A DNA stretch of 64,000 nucleotides from Hypericum androsaemum (Eukaryota > Streptophyta > Magnoliopsida > Malpighiales > Hypericaceae), in the NCBI GenBank assembly GCA_963995505.1, contig OZ023192.1, forward strand, positions 4,447,001 to 4,511,000, in the 5' to 3' direction. The notes beneath the pieces were generated by a model. That model was not told where the DNA came from. It searched no databases and saw only the letters and a program-made list of their open reading frames with translations. This document shows positions 1-12,330 of this stretch, piece by piece. Position 1 is the first letter of the stretch; each line of letters begins with the position of its first letter. The position numbers and the translations under genes are program-made.

Positions 1-3000
1 GATGGAGGCCAAAGTGGTGGAAGGTGGAAGCATTGCTATTGTAGAACCCCAGAGTATCCATGTTTTTTCAAGGGTGGCTGCCCAGAAGCCACCCCAGAGT
101 CCATGATCATCCTCTCCTGGAACTTCCAGGGCCTTGGTTAGGCCTTGGCAGTTGGAGTCCTTAAGGGACTCATCGCGAAACATAGACCGTGTATTATATT
201 TCTTATGGAGACATGTCAAGAGAGTTCAAAGTTGGAAAATTTGAGAAGTTACTGTCAGTTTACTGAATGTTGGTATGAAGAGAGAGTTGGGATTGGTGGC
301 GGTCTTGCCCTGTGGTGGAATAACAGGGTAAATGTTTATGTTAACGCCTCTTGTCCTAATTTCATTGATGCAATTATTGGTGAGAGAAGCTCTGGTGTTG
401 AGTAGGGTGCTACCTTTACCTATGGAGAACCTACTTCAGCCAGGAGAAATTGGTTCTGGGAAGGGATGGAATGCCTTCACGGTGCTTCCCAGTACCCTCA
501 CTTATACATTGGGGATTTGAATGTTTTGAGTTGCCCTGAAGATAAGTTGGGGCTTTAGGGTGCAACTTGGGCCCAGATGGGGCCTCTGCAAGAGTTCTTG
601 GATGTCTGCAATCTTTTGGATCTCGGCTTCAAAGGGAATAGGTTCACTTGGTGTAATAACCAATAAGCTGAGATGAGGACGTGGGAGAGGCTGGACCGAG
701 CTCTGGCTAATCTCAGTTGGAGCGAGTATTTTCCTCATGCTCAGGTAATAAATGGTGAGATCTTTGCTTTGGATCATGCCTATATTTTACTGGATACTTG
801 TGTCCAGAGGGGAAAGAGGAAGGTCCTCTTTCGTTTTGAAGATTGGTGGTCAAATGAGGAGTCATGTGAGTCAATAATCTCTGCTAGTTGGAAAGTTAAT
901 GTTCATGGCAGCCCCTCTTACCAATTTGGGCAGCACTCCGCGATCTGTGCTTCTAAGCTACAGGCCTGTAAAGTTTTGATCAGTCAAAAGACTGATAGGC
1001 TGGTTGCCATGCAAAGGGCCCCGCCAAGCCCCACTTTGTTGGCAGAAGAAAAGCGTGTCAAGCAAGAGCTTAGCCTTCTCTACAAGCAGAAAGAGATAGC
1101 GTGGCATCAAAGATCCAGGGTGGGTTGGTTGAACTATGGGGACTTGAATGCTAAGTTTTTTTACGCTTCCACTACCCAGCGTAGGCAAAAGAACGAAATC
1201 CTGAAGATCAAGAACTCGAGGGGTGAGTGGATCGAAGAACAGAGCCAAATAAATGAAGAAATTTAGTCGTTCTTCAAAGAGATCTACTCTGCTGGGAGCA
1301 CTGAAGAGCCTAGCGAGCCGCTGGGATTCATTCAAGCCCTTGTATCCTAGCAGATGAGAGATGCTATCACCCAGCCTATCCCCTCTGATGAAATTAAAGA
1401 AGCAGTTTTTCAGATGGTGGCTCCAAATACCCGGGTCCAGATGGCCTTCCAGGTCTTTTCTATCATAGATATTGGAGTACTATTGGCCCTAATTTAACTC
1501 ATATGATAAAAACTTGGTACTCTGATGAGGTTGTTCCTAACGCAATGAATAAGACTTATATTGTCCTGGTCTCAAAGAATGATAAGCCTGAATCCGTTTC
1601 TCATTTTAGACCTTTTAGTCTATGCAATTATGCGTATAAGGTATACTCTAAGGTCCTTGCAAATAGGATTAAACCTTGGATACCCTCTGTTATCTTGAAT
1701 GCATAGAACACCTTCGTCAAGGAACGGTGCACTCAAGATAACATTTTGATTGCTAATGAGGTTTTTCATCATCTTAGATCAGGTAAGCAGAAGGTCAAGG
1801 GATTAATGGCAATTAAGTTAGATTTGAGGAAGGCTTTCGATATGGTTAACTAGAGCTTCTTGGAGAAGGTCAAGACAGCACTCGGCTTTTCACTCAATGG
1901 ATTAGATGCACTATGAGCTACATTACGAGTGTGTCCTATTCAATACTGGTAAATGGGTCTCCCCTTGATTGGTTTTCCCCCTCTCAGGAGAATCCGTCAA
2001 GGCGATCCACTCTCTCCCTTCTTGTTCTTATTTATAGGTGATTCTCTTGGTCACTACATTAATGGTTGGAAGAACATAGGGCAGATTCGCAGCTTACAAA
2101 TCAGAAGTACCAGCCCTATCCTTACTAATATTATGTTTGCAGATGATACTTTGTTGGTTGGTAAAGCTAACGTCAGAGAAGCCATGGCCTTTAAGAATCT
2201 GCTTGATTCCTTTGTTGCCCATTCGAGGCAAGCGATTAATTTTGATAAGTCTAGTGTTAAGTTTAATATTGATTTAAACCTTAATGCTCAGATTTTGATT
2301 CTTGACATCCTTGGTATGTATCCTATGGCTGATTCTGATAGATATTTGGGCCTCCCCTCTTTTTGGGGTAGTCAAAAAGTAATGCCATTAGTTATATCTA
2401 CAATGCCATGTGGTCTAGGTCTCAATCTTGGAAAAATAAGTTACTTTCTACCGCGCGTAGGGAAATCATGATTAAATCGATGATTAAATTAGTGGATTGC
2501 AAAATCTGCTAGAGTTGGAGAAGGTCATGACAGCACTCGGCTTTTCACTCAAGTGGATTAGATGTACTATTAGCTACATTACGAGTGTGTCCTATTCAAT
2601 ACTAATAAATGGGTCTCCCCTGGATTGGTTTTCCCCCTCCAGGAGAATCCGTCAAGGTGATCCACTCTCTCCCTCCTTGTTCTTATTTATAGCTGATTCT
2701 CTTGGTCACTACATTAATGGTTGGGAGAACATGGGGCAGATTCGCGGCTTACAAATTAGTACCAGCCCTATCCTTACTAACATTATGTTTGCATATGATA
2801 CTTTGTTGGTTGGTGAAGCTAACGTCAAAAAATCCATGGCCTTTAAGAATCTGCTTGATTCCTTTGTTGCCCATTCTGGGCAAGCGATTAATTTTGATAA
2901 GTCTAGTGTTAAGTTTAATAGTGGTTTAAACCTTAATGCTCAGATTTTGATTCTTGACATCCTTGGTATGCATCCTATGGCTGATTCTGATAGATATTTG

Positions 3001-3170
3001 GGCCTCCCCTCTTTTTAGGGTAGGTCAAAAAGTAATGCCATTAGTTATATCTACAATGCCATGTGGTCTAGGTCTCAATCTTGGAAAAATAAGTTACTTT
3101 CTGCCGCGCGTAGGAAAATCATGATTAAATCAGTAGATTGCAAAATTTGCTAGAGTTGGCCTAAATCTTG
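1..3170 (+). mobile_element. Decayed LINE (L1-type non-LTR retrotransposon), endonuclease and reverse transcriptase
   Basis: ORF2 of a LINE begins near 102 with an APE-type endonuclease start (WNFQGLG), followed at once by a stop codon. HRPCIIFLMET and GIGGGLALWW follow. After a frameshift near 405 comes GDLNVLSCPEDKLG, typical of the endonuclease core. The reverse transcriptase is readable from about 1430: IVLVSKNDKPESVSHFRPFSLCN, the K(L)DLRKAFD block near 1820, RQGDPLSP near 1990 and FADDT near 2140. Several stops and frameshifts, for example near 542, 1264, 1704 and 1850, show it is not functional. The RNase H and 3' end are not visible on this strand. The RT segment is present twice in tandem; the second copy is listed separately. 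Confidence 0.9.
1858..3160 (+). repeat. Tandem duplication of about 656 bp inside the LINE reverse transcriptase
   Basis: The stretch 1858-2513 is repeated at 2514-3160 with an offset of 656 bp. Both copies hold the block from GYISYITSVSYS-like sequence through RQGDPLSP, the catalytic box and DRYLGLPSF, and both end in the same bases around TTGCAAAAT..TGCTAGAGTTGG. The first copy has FADDT, the second FAYDT, so a catalytic aspartate is lost in the second. Small indels are scattered through both copies, which suggests the duplication is old. Confidence 0.85.
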
Positions 3171-3282
3171 TCGATGTAACCTCTGACCCTCCTGTGGCAT
3201 TGGAGGAGCTACTCTTGTTTGACACTTTTGACTAATGAGAAGTTCTAGCTTTTATTCTTCAAAAAAAAGTGCAGAAATAAGA

Positions 3283-3480
3283 CTACAACAACGCCCTGGA
3301 AGTTAAGAACAACAAGACATCCTGCGATTTCATTTTGTTTGAAAGACCACACCAATAAACCCATTCAGAGAGATGCCTAAAAATGAGAAACAGCAGCTTT
3401 CCGTGATCAAAGCATTCCCCATCGAAGACGTTGTAGTTCTGAACCTTCCAAACACTCCAACAAGTAGCAGCAAACACCAT
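3283..3480 (-). mobile_element. Fragment of a second LINE, opposite strand
   Basis: The minus strand reads FAATCWSVWKVQNYNVFDGE and continues with HLSEWVYWCGLSNKMKS. This resembles the region after the zinc-binding (zf-RVT) domain of plant LINE ORF2, where FA.CW.IWK.RN..VF is typical. No flanking endonuclease or RT is present, so it is a short relic of an element in the opposite orientation. Recognition rests on the motif only. Confidence 0.5.
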
Positions 3481-3489
3481 GTACCATAG

Positions 3490-3964
3490 TGGTTGGGTTT
3501 GTTTTCTATTTTTCTTTCCTTGGTCTAATTATTGGCTTTATCGGGTGTTCTTGCGTGCATCTGGCTTTGTGTCTCTTTCATGAATTAATTAACTAATTGC
3601 TTCGACATTAGCCAAGGACCAAATACCTACATTTAAACAAAGAGTGAGGGAAAAAATATTTTTTGGAATAGCAGGAACCAAACTATTGATTATGACATAG
3701 ACCAGGGATCCGAGAGTAATTTGTCTTTTAAAATAACATACACCCAGATAATCAAGATGTATAAAATGCAAGACATGTTTAAAATTTTACATAAGTTTAA
3801 TTTGTGGCATGCCTTTTATACGAGGTTAGATTTGGTGATGCTAGTATAAAGTGGGTAGCACCATTCGGGTATAATTATGGACTTGCTGATTGGGTATGTG
3901 TTGCGCGTGTGGCAAATATGATGGTGGAGATCAACTAGAGTTTGAATGAAGAATATTTTTGGAT
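3490..3964. other. Gene-free spacer
   Basis: No open frame with recognisable similarity, no tRNA and no clear repeat was seen. Confidence 0.5.
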
Positions 3965-4226
3965 TTTCACCCCTCCTTCTTCCTTCTCCCTCCCTCCTCC
4001 TCCTCCCCTATCCTTCCTCCTAATTCCTCCTTCCTTATACTCTTCCTCCTTCCTCCAGTCTCCCTCCTCCTCCTTCCTCCAGCCTCCCTCCCTCCTCCTT
4101 CCTCCTCTCTCCCTCCTCCTCCTTTCTCCTCCTCCTCCCTCCTCTTCTCAACTTCTCCCTCCTCCACTAACCTTCCTTTCCTCCCTCCCTCCTGTGTCCA
4201 CCTCCTTCCTCCTCTTCCTCTCTTGA
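3965..4226 (+). repeat. Polypyrimidine tract (CCT/TTCC-rich)
   Basis: About 260 bases of almost pure C and T on the plus strand, built from imperfect CCTCCT, TTCCTCC and CCCTCC units. It creates apparent proline/serine/leucine-rich frames on both strands that are composition artefacts. Tracts like this can form triplex (H-DNA) structures. Confidence 0.9.
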
Positions 4227-4244
4227 TGCACGTGCAATATTGTT

Positions 4245-4680
4245 GTCGCATAAAATGGTGTACCATTATGTGCCGTATAGTGTAGCATTTTTAGTTGAAT
4301 GTTGTTTCAATATTAGCTGTATGTTGTACCATTGTTACCCTTATGTTGTATCATTATTAGCTGCATGGTGTACTAGATCAGGGCTACTTAAATTTCTTTT
4401 TTTTCTCAATGATAACATAAATTGAACCATGATCAATAGTATAAAAAATACACGGTTAATTGCTTGGATTTTTTTAATGGTTTTACTAGGCAATTGATCG
4501 AACAGATGATAAAAAATTCAAACCTTAACAAAATTTAGTTAAATAGCAATGTGTATCATTGTTATCAGCAAGGTGTACCATTTTCATCCCATGACGTACC
4601 TTGTTTCTCTATGATGTACCATTTTTAACCGCATGTTGTACCATTGTTATTCGCATGGTGTACCATTGTTAGTAGCATGA
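4245..4680 (+). repeat. Degenerate minisatellite around TGTACCATTGTTA..GCATG
   Basis: Imperfect units of about 25-30 bp with the core GTACCATTGTTA and GCATGGTGTACC recur at about 4253-4372 and again at 4548-4680, separated by AT-rich sequence. Phase and spacing vary. There is no sign of coding potential. Confidence 0.6.
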
Positions 4681-4689
4681 ATGTTTCCA

Positions 4690-6576
4690 AATTGTCCATG
4701 TGTAATTTTTGATATTTACAAAATTATCATCGCGTGTGTGGGCTGGTCCACGTTGTATGAATCTTACTACTGTGGACCTAGCAACACTGAATCCAACCCT
4801 TTTGCAAGGATCACTTGGATGAAAAAAAAACTAAAGGAAGTTAGATTTGTGATTTTTATCTAAAATGTGGATTTTGTCCATGATACTTCTTGTGCAGTTG
4901 GTGTCTACAACTTTTATAGAATGTAGAGACCTAAATGAAGTATTTTCCTTCCTCACCATTGGTTGTGAAATGTGAGGGTTAATTTGGCTAATTTTTTTGT
5001 CGAATCAATCTGGTCTTCGGACATATCCATTATTTAGGTTCAAGTTGTTTAGTATTTCCTATTGGTTTCTAGTAATACACGATTGGTGATGATTTGTGAT
5101 TTGACATCGTAGATTTCCTAAGTTGATCATTACCTTTTTTAAGTAGTAGTTAGAATGATTACTAGTTTCATCATTGTTCAAAATACCACGTCATACAAGT
5201 TTGAAAATATCCATTTTTTGTATTGGAGTATGAATTTAATTTTCTTACAATAAAGTAATTGGTCTAATATTTAATAATTAGGTTTCGCCTAGCTTTATAT
5301 ATGATTTTGATATTAAGATTCTAACATGACATTACAAGAGTCCATTTTGTCCTACCCACTACATTAAAATTGAATACAAAAATTATAACAAACTTGAGTG
5401 CATCATATTTTCGGAGCTTCAAATTGACTATGAGGAGTCCATTTTCTTTATTCACGAACTACATACACTAAATGATGGAATTACAACAAAATAATGACGA
5501 ACTACGTTAATTATTGGAACCGCAATAACATTATTATGATAAATTAATGTAAAATAATGATAAAATTATTTGAAGTGATATGGGTCTTCGAAGTGATAAA
5601 ATTTGATAAAATTTTCAATTAATATCAAATTGTTGTTTAAGTGATAAATTAATGTAAAATAATGATAAAATCATTGGGTCTCTGACTCGGGCTCGGGTTC
5701 GATAGTTTCTCTTATATATATAGACCTATGTCGTTAGTTTTTGTAGTTGAGAGTTGTGATAACTTTCATATAAGTTGATCAGTCATAGAGTTGTTGTATC
5801 ATGTTAGACTAAGATGTGCAATCTGTGAAGATCTTGAGCATTGTTTGGACACGTTACGTGACGACAATGGTGCATATTTGGTACAAATGTGTGTTTTTTG
5901 TTTAACTCGCATTTTTACAATGTATCTCATTGTTGTCCATAATAATGATGTAGTGAGGTTCAATAATTGCACTTGGTTTTTGATGTTCACATGGCGGTGA
6001 CGTAAACTCCAAGATTGGTGTCCAGCTTGAAAAGGTGTTCATGTGAGGTGATCTAAAGTCTGATAGCTAATTCCTCGTCTACTGGCCTTGACTAAAATAG
6101 GTCGGTGTCAAAATAAAAGTGGAGGTTTCTCGTGGAGGAGGTGGAGGTCTACTAAGTAGCTTGAGAAAATATGAGTGTTTGGCATTATTAAGCAAGGTTG
6201 CTTTGATTGAGAGTTACCCAATGAGTAAACTGTACTCGTGAGAAGTACTGGTTGTATTGTAACTCCCGGGAATGAAGCTGCCTTTAGATGTGAACACATG
6301 GACTTTCAATGGACTTTAATTTTTGTGCCATACATATTTTCTCAGATCATAATGGTTCTTCGTATTTGAAGACCTAAGTGAGTATACTTTTAGATGATGT
6401 TTGTTGCAGAAGATTATAATTTGAGGTGGAGTTTCCTATTTGAAATGGATGGTGCTGTATTCATGATTTAGTATGTTATTTATGAAGAGGCACATGCGAA
6501 GATGATTCGAGTAGAAGATGAGATGTGCAAGCATGTGAAGACGACTGATTTTGTAATTTAATTCAAGATGAAGATT
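4690..6576. other. AT-rich gene-free spacer with a 29-bp direct repeat
   Basis: No gene is recognisable. A perfect direct repeat of about 29 bp, starting GATAAATTAATGTAAAA, occurs at about 5640-5670 with an earlier copy near 5540. The remaining short frames look random. Confidence 0.5.
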
Positions 6577-7260
6577 TGTTAGAATCGGTCCCAAATTCTA
6601 ACAGAATTAGAACACCGTGTTAATTAGGTTTTCTATTGTATACCTAATTGTGAATACCTTTTATAAATAGAAGATGGGGGTTAGGAGTTACTTAGTTTTT
6701 GTCTTGGCTTTGACAATGGGCATGTTGAAAACTTAAAAATCAAGAGATCTGATGCTCGCCAATGTCCGCATGGTTTGAAGAAATCTGTATTATGAACGAT
6801 TTTATTTTAGACTCCTAGATGACTTTTAAGAAATTTTGAGGTTGTATTTGGATTAGTTAAATTCATGAGGTTTTTCTAACTCTAGTGTAAGACTCACACA
6901 ACAAAACTAATACTTCTTTCTCTTCTTGTAGATGTAAGCAATTTGTCAAACCACAAAACTCTCTTATGTTCTTATTTTCTTGCGTATACCATAACTAATT
7001 CCATTCCGCATATATACCTGAAAGGTGGTTGTTTCTTAAGAAATTGGTATCTGAGCTTTTGGAAAAAATGGTTGATTTTTGTACGAAGTTCAACAAAATG
7101 TCAAATTTTAAATTATGGAACAGGCGTGCCAAGAATCTTTTGGTTTAGGAAGCGATAGTTAACACATTCTCAAGCAAGAAGCCTGGGAAGATATAAGATC
7201 AAAAGATCCTTGGCATATACATAGGATAGTTAAGATTCGCGGGTGTCAATTAGTTGTCAA
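6577..7260 (+). mobile_element. Copia LTR plus gag relic
   Basis: The likely LTR starts at TGTTAGAAT (6577) and ends just before a primer-binding site TGGTATCTGAGC at 7045-7056. That site differs by one base from the initiator-Met tRNA site TGGTATCAGAGC of plant Copia elements. A TATAAATA-type box lies near 6660. Downstream, the frame around 7085-7200 can be read as decayed gag (KFNKM.NFKLWNRRAKNLLV), similar in layout to the gag start at 62.9 kb. Frameshifts and stops make it inactive, and the rest of the element is missing. Confidence 0.7.
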
Positions 7261-7261
7261 T

Positions 7262-8640
7262 CGGATAAAAATTTTATTAGACTAAGTGATCAATTAAAAA
7301 AAACCCTCTTTTTCTATATAAAAAAAAGAGCCCTCTCTCTCCCTTAGTTGGAGCAATTCCTAGGTATTATCAACAAACCTAAAAATCGCCGCCTCTACCT
7401 TTATTGTAGGCCATCTCAGCTCACCCATTCCATCCACTACCTCTCAGTCATATCCTCCAACGCCCACTCTTCCCAGACCCACGACTTTCCCTCTATCGGT
7501 CAACTCTTTCTCCCATTTAGTCTGGTACCTCAGTGTGTTGCATTAGACCTGCCTGGTAGGTCCTCTAAATCGGATTCTCAGCCTCACCGCTCATTTGTCG
7601 GCCCTCTAACTCAGATTCTGAGGCTTGTCGCTCATTTGTCGCCCCTCTAACTCAGATTCTGAGGCTTGTCGCTCATTTGTCGCCCCTCTCTCAGTAGTTG
7701 ACTGCCACCTCGTACCCCTCCTATCTAGGCCTCGTCCCGACCGCAACTCAACCAGGACTCGTCGCATAGGTTTTGTTTTACCCTTCTTCTTTTTTTTGCT
7801 CTAGACCACAGCCACGCCGACTCTGAGGGCTTCCGTCTCGTTCTCGTCTACAGACCCCGGGTCCTGGCTCTCTTCCCCAAAAAGTCAGAGTCGCCCACAC
7901 CTGAAGGCAGGAGGGGTTGGTCACCGTAGACCTCACCCTCCTACAGTGCATGTTGACTTCTGTCTTTATATTCACTTGTCTTAGTTTATGCCTTTGTTTT
8001 AACCTCTGTGTTGTTGCATTACATTTCTTGCTGCGCAAACAGAGGTGGCACACCTCTCTGTTGCTTGATGTTAGCCTTTGTCTATCTAGTTTATGTTCTA
8101 TTTAATTTGCCTAGTTTAGTTTGCTCTTGTTTTGATCTATTTGATGTATGTGTTATGTATTGGTTACATGCTACTGATTCTGCGTGGGGAAGATTCGTAC
8201 ATTTACAGTTGACTCTGTTAAGAAAGTCTTTGTAGAGTCGCACTTCGTGTGTGGTTCAATATCTCTCGACTGACATCTTTATTAGCAATATCTGGTTCTA
8301 GTCCTTCACTTCTTTTTGGTAGGTGATCTCAACTCTACGTCACTTTGCTCTTAAAAAGATAAAATCTTTACCAACTAGTTAGAAAATTTAAAATCATAAG
8401 ATAATAGTGTGTCCAAAACCACAACTAAATTATACTTTAACCTTTATTTTTAACCTTTTGTTACTTTTTCATGTGTCCTGCCATCTGTAGAGGAGTAAAT
8501 TACGGTCATCCGGTGCCTGTATAGAAGTTGTGTGCCATGACTCGTAGGTAACATTGCGGCATGCGCAAAATCCGTATAATTAAAAGTTGAATGACAATGC
8601 TTTTTTAGCAAGTCAAGTTTAACATTCAGCGGGTCCAACG
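7262..8640 (+). other. Unassigned pyrimidine-rich region with TATA-like start and tandem repeat
   Basis: A TATA-like CTATATAAA lies near 7313 and is followed by CT-rich sequence, which could be a plant promoter and leader or part of an LTR. Short frames here have no recognisable homology. A 41-bp tandem repeat is present and listed separately. I see no supported gene. Confidence 0.35.
7550..7690 (+). repeat. 41-bp tandem repeat, about three copies
   Basis: The unit runs GCTCATTTGTCG.CCCTCTAACTCAG and on to GAGGCTTGTC. Two copies are nearly identical and an earlier copy is diverged (CTCTAAATCGGATTCTCAGC). Nothing shows that it is coding. Confidence 0.75.
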
Positions 8641-8694
8641 GTAGCACAATTTCATCTTCAGAAATATCCAATATTCGATAATCACTAACCCATG

Positions 8695-8840
8695 GATTTT
8701 GAAAAAAAGACAGTATGTTCTACAAAGATAACAAAACTCTCGTACCAATATTCATATATCTTCACATAATTCGAACCGAAAATCTTTGATTCAATTAGAA
8801 AAATGCTCTGATCAGTTAATAATGAACTCAAGAGATATTT
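8695..8840 (-). mobile_element. Diverged SINE copy (tRNA-derived family)
   Basis: On the minus strand the sequence runs from GATCAGAGCATTTTTCTAATTG to a B-box-like GGTTCGAATTATG. It then gives GTACGAGAGTTTTGTTATC, collinear with the intact SINE copies at 30269-30467 and 61948-62134. A sister copy lies in segment B at about 25080-25205, so this insertion predates the segmental duplication. Confidence 0.55.
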
Positions 8841-9318
8841 TCCTCTCCCTTAGTTGTATTTCTTTATGTATTGTAAACCATTTATCTTAACATAAGTTTT
8901 GCGCCAACCTTCTAAAAAAAGTTAATAATGAATTTTCTACCTTCACGATCTTCTTTGAATTTGTCTGTTGTCTCTTTGCATATATTCATCTGAATAGCAT
9001 TTTGTATCCGGTGAATGTCACCAATCAATCTCAAACTCGAGAAATTCTGTGAGAATTTAATGGTTTGAACTTTCACCAAGTCATTGTTTGTATTATGCGC
9101 CGCAATCAAGGGAGGAAAATACTCCCGGAAATGGAATGATATCTTGTTGAATAGTTTATTTTCCCAATCACCTAAGCCATCGGTGGATTGAACTTTCGGT
9201 CCTGTTTTTTTTTCTCTCTTAAAGTCGGAGGCTGAATGAGTTAATTGGAAATGGCACAATACGACTAGTCTACATGAAAAACAAACACCTAGACTATTGT
9301 CAATCTAATTGGAGGGTC

Positions 9319-9367
9319 AATGCCGTAACCAATTTTTTTTTTTGGTGAAGAATGCCGTAACCAATTG
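9319..9367. mobile_element. Minute retroposon-like insertion with 16-bp target duplication
   Basis: The 16-bp sequence AATGCCGTAACCAATT occurs at 9319-9334 and again at 9352-9367. Between them are only 17 bases, a poly-T run and GGTGAAG. The equivalent place in segment B (about 25635-25655) has the target once. The arrangement fits insertion of an extremely 5'-truncated, minus-oriented, poly-A-tailed copy. Confidence 0.7.
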
Positions 9368-9595
9368 GACATACATTAGTATGGGTATAATCATTGTCGC
9401 TATCTAATTATTTACTTCATTCGTCGATCTCAAAGAATATCTAAGTTTACTTCAAATTTATCTAAATTAGCTTCATTTTTAACTTGCCGTTCAATTGAAT
9501 TGTTGCTTCCGTTGATGTACTGCGGTATTGCAATCCGAGAGAATTCGAACCTCCATGTTGTTGTAGTTGCTTGTAGGTTGTAACCTGCTCCAAAG

Positions 9596-10207
9596 CTGTT
9601 TTTAAAATCGACCCGAAAGGGGAACCGGAATCTTCAAAATTTTTGGTTCACCCGATCTGACTGGTTGGACTGTTGGTCTGACCAGTACTTATATTTTAAT
9701 ATTAATATTATAAAATAGGGTTTACTAAATTTAATTTAGCATTAAAAAATAAAATACCAAATAAATTTAAATATTTAGCAACTTTGTTATACAATTTATC
9801 CAAATAAAATCTTCAAATATCAATTTAACAAGTATAGAAATAAAAGAAGATGATTATACAAGTTTTTTAGTTTGACATATTAGTCCAATTTATTTGACTT
9901 ATTTAACATATTATCGAGAATTATTAAATAAATAAGTTTGTTATTATCCAAAAGTGATGTACACGCTCCGAGCTTAGAATTTGATATTTTATTTCTAAAT
10001 TAAATTCGATAAAATGTAAAAAATAAATACTAATTTTTCTAATCCGGGCGAACCGGTTCACCCAAAAGTACTTGACCGGGCTTTCCGACCGGATTTTTAC
10101 TGGTCGAACCGATGGCTGGGTTTTATGCAAAACTTGACCCGGATTTTGTCCTGGATAGCAGTCTGACCGGTCAGACCACCGGTCGGACCTCAGTTTTGAA
10201 AACATTG
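9596..10207. mobile_element. Non-autonomous hAT-like element, 612 bp
   Basis: The flanks are an identical 8-bp duplication CTCCAAAG (9588-9595 and 10208-10215), which extends to 11 bp as TGCTCCAAAGC. The ends are related inverted repeats: CTGTTTTTAAAATCG on the left, and the complement of the right end reads CAATGTTTTCAAAACTG. Subterminal GGTC/GACCGG motifs are frequent. Segment B has the uninterrupted site near 25860 (AGCTCCAAAGTTATTT). The interior is AT-rich with no transposase frame. Related ends occur at 40.3, 49.57 and 60.44 kb. Confidence 0.75.
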
Positions 10208-11499
10208 CTCCAAAGCACATGTATTGCTTTGATTTTCGCTTCCGATGGCGACTTTTTTTGAATCAAAAGGTTTTGAATACTAACAATATGACCTAAATAA
10301 TTTCTAGCAATTGCAATTACGCCTGCACTTTGATCTTCCATTTTTCATAATGCATCACAATTGACTATCAATTAGTCGGATGCTGAATGAATTAGATGGG
10401 AATGGCGCAACAATATTAAATAATTTTATATAATGGTGTAAATACAACAAGTAATAACTGGTTAATCATGTGAAATCTGGAGTTTAGTATGTACTATGTT
10501 GTACTATAAATTGTAATGATATTCTTTAATGCCTGATCTGTCCACTGCAATCTTGAAATATGTCTTCGAATATCGATAGGAATTGATCGAAATCAAATGA
10601 TGACAGATTTGGATTCTATAAAAAACTGTTGTTTTGCGTAGGAGTTGATCTAACTACGAATTATGAATGAATCTCCTGCACACAAAAAAATAGAAATGAT
10701 GAATGAAAAGAAGCGTTTGGTGTTTGTTGTTCGAACTTTATAAAGCCTGTTATGTTTTGGGCTTGGACTTATTGTGTTTTTACTTATGGGCCGAGTAAGG
10801 CTATTAGCTAACCGGGGAACAATATTTATGTTTTGGGCTTTTTTAAACTGTCCAGCGAAATTTTGAAATCACTAAACCGACTCCAATTCATTTCCAGTAA
10901 ACTCGTGTTAATTTAAAAAAAGGAGTAGTTTATTGTTTCATAAATATCTTGTTGAAATTTTTTTCATGTGATAAAAGAAAATCATATCACTACATGGCTT
11001 AATATCTGACTTTCTTTATTTTATTACTTTAATTTGATTAGACTCTTTCGACGTTTATGTGCCTATCTAACTTTCTTTTATTATTACTTTTACCCTTAAC
11101 CTTCTTTTTCGATACCATTTTAATCTACCTCGTCGAGTGACATGCATAATTTACCTACTAAAAGAAAAACCTAAATAGTTTTAAAAATCGGTATGATACA
11201 AGTGAGATTTTTTATAGTATTCATCAATAAAGGGTATCTTATATCATTCGAGTGAAGATAATGGTAGTATAAAATTAACTTGATACCATGTTAGAATTTC
11301 AATAATTCAAAATTGCGTGATATTAATAGAATTTTTACGTAAATAAGCTTACCACACTATAACATCAAATGGTTTCTGTAAAATTCATGCATATATTATT
11401 TACTCAATACATGCGCGTTACCTATTATTATTTTCATAATAATAAGTTCGATCTCGCGCTTATTATTTTCCATGCACCACCAGCATGATTTATTTAATT

Positions 11500-11964
11500 A
11501 ATAAGGTTTCTGCCCAATATAGTTGCCCCGGAGGATCATAGTTACCAGTGATGAAAGTTCCTCCGGCGCCACATCTCACCTCGGCGCACCCTAGCCGGAC
11601 CGACTTCCGCCACACCCTAGCCGGACCGAAGCCGTCACAGGAATTGGAGCTGTAATGGTAGTTGGTAGTTGGCCTTCTCATTCACCCACATCTTCACCGC
11701 CGAGGCCGCTGACATGTCGACACTGCTCCATCCGAGGTTCTCTCCGTACGGGCGCTGGAATGGACGAGCTTGCAGTCTCCCACGTGCTTGTTGGCGTACT
11801 TGCGCGCGTAGGCTGCGACCTTGTCGTTCCATTTGATCCTACCCAACGCCGACTGCGCTGCCGGCGGCGTTGTGGGCATTGGCATAGTCTTGGGGCGATG
11901 CTTGGACAGAAAGTGTTAGGGCTAGGGCAACTACGAGTAGGAAGGTTATAACCTTAGAGAACAT
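11500..11964 (-). pseudogene. PR-1-like CAP-domain pseudogene
   Basis: A degraded third PR-1 copy. The ATG context at 11964 and a TATA box (TATAAATA, 12029-12036) are preserved, and downstream pieces such as [44 protein letters not shown] and NYDPPG can be read. They fall in different frames. The region that should contain HYTQVVW is shortened and partly replaced by a local repeat of CCTAGCCGGACCGA. The six-cysteine pattern is broken because CNYD has become GNYD. It lies in the same position in segment A as the frameshifted copy in segment B. Confidence 0.8.
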
Positions 11965-12028
11965 GGTTCTAGAATTAGATAGTTCTACTGATTATTGATG
12001 GATGTAATTGAGATTAAGATTTAGATGG

Positions 12029-12036
12029 TATAAATA
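12029..12036 (-). promoter_or_regulatory. TATA box of the degraded PR-1 copy
   Basis: TATAAATA on the plus strand (a minus-strand promoter), 65 bp from the ATG. Spacing matches the TATA boxes of the other two PR-1 copies. Confidence 0.6.
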
Positions 12037-12330
12037 GGCGTCAGGATTGGGAACTTTCAATATAATTTGCTGAACTAATTTACGAGCTCAACTTTTTTAT
12101 TAAATATGGTGTAATCTTCAGGTGTCATTTTTTTTTTTGTAATGAAAAAGTTTACCATTTCAAAAACTATTTTATTAAATAGACTAAATATTTTATAATA
12201 CAGCCATTCATATTTGAATGTGTGGTTCCGTTATTTGATAAAACATAGGCAATTAATTTACGAAAAAATATAGTGAAATAACATGAATAAAATACTTGTT
12301 CGAAATGAATAGGTGCAACCTTATTTAATT

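Noticed and set aside
3942..4285. Overlapping Pro/Ser/Leu-rich open frames on both strands
   Set aside because: They come from the polypyrimidine tract; every frame is open because CT-rich sequence lacks stop codons.
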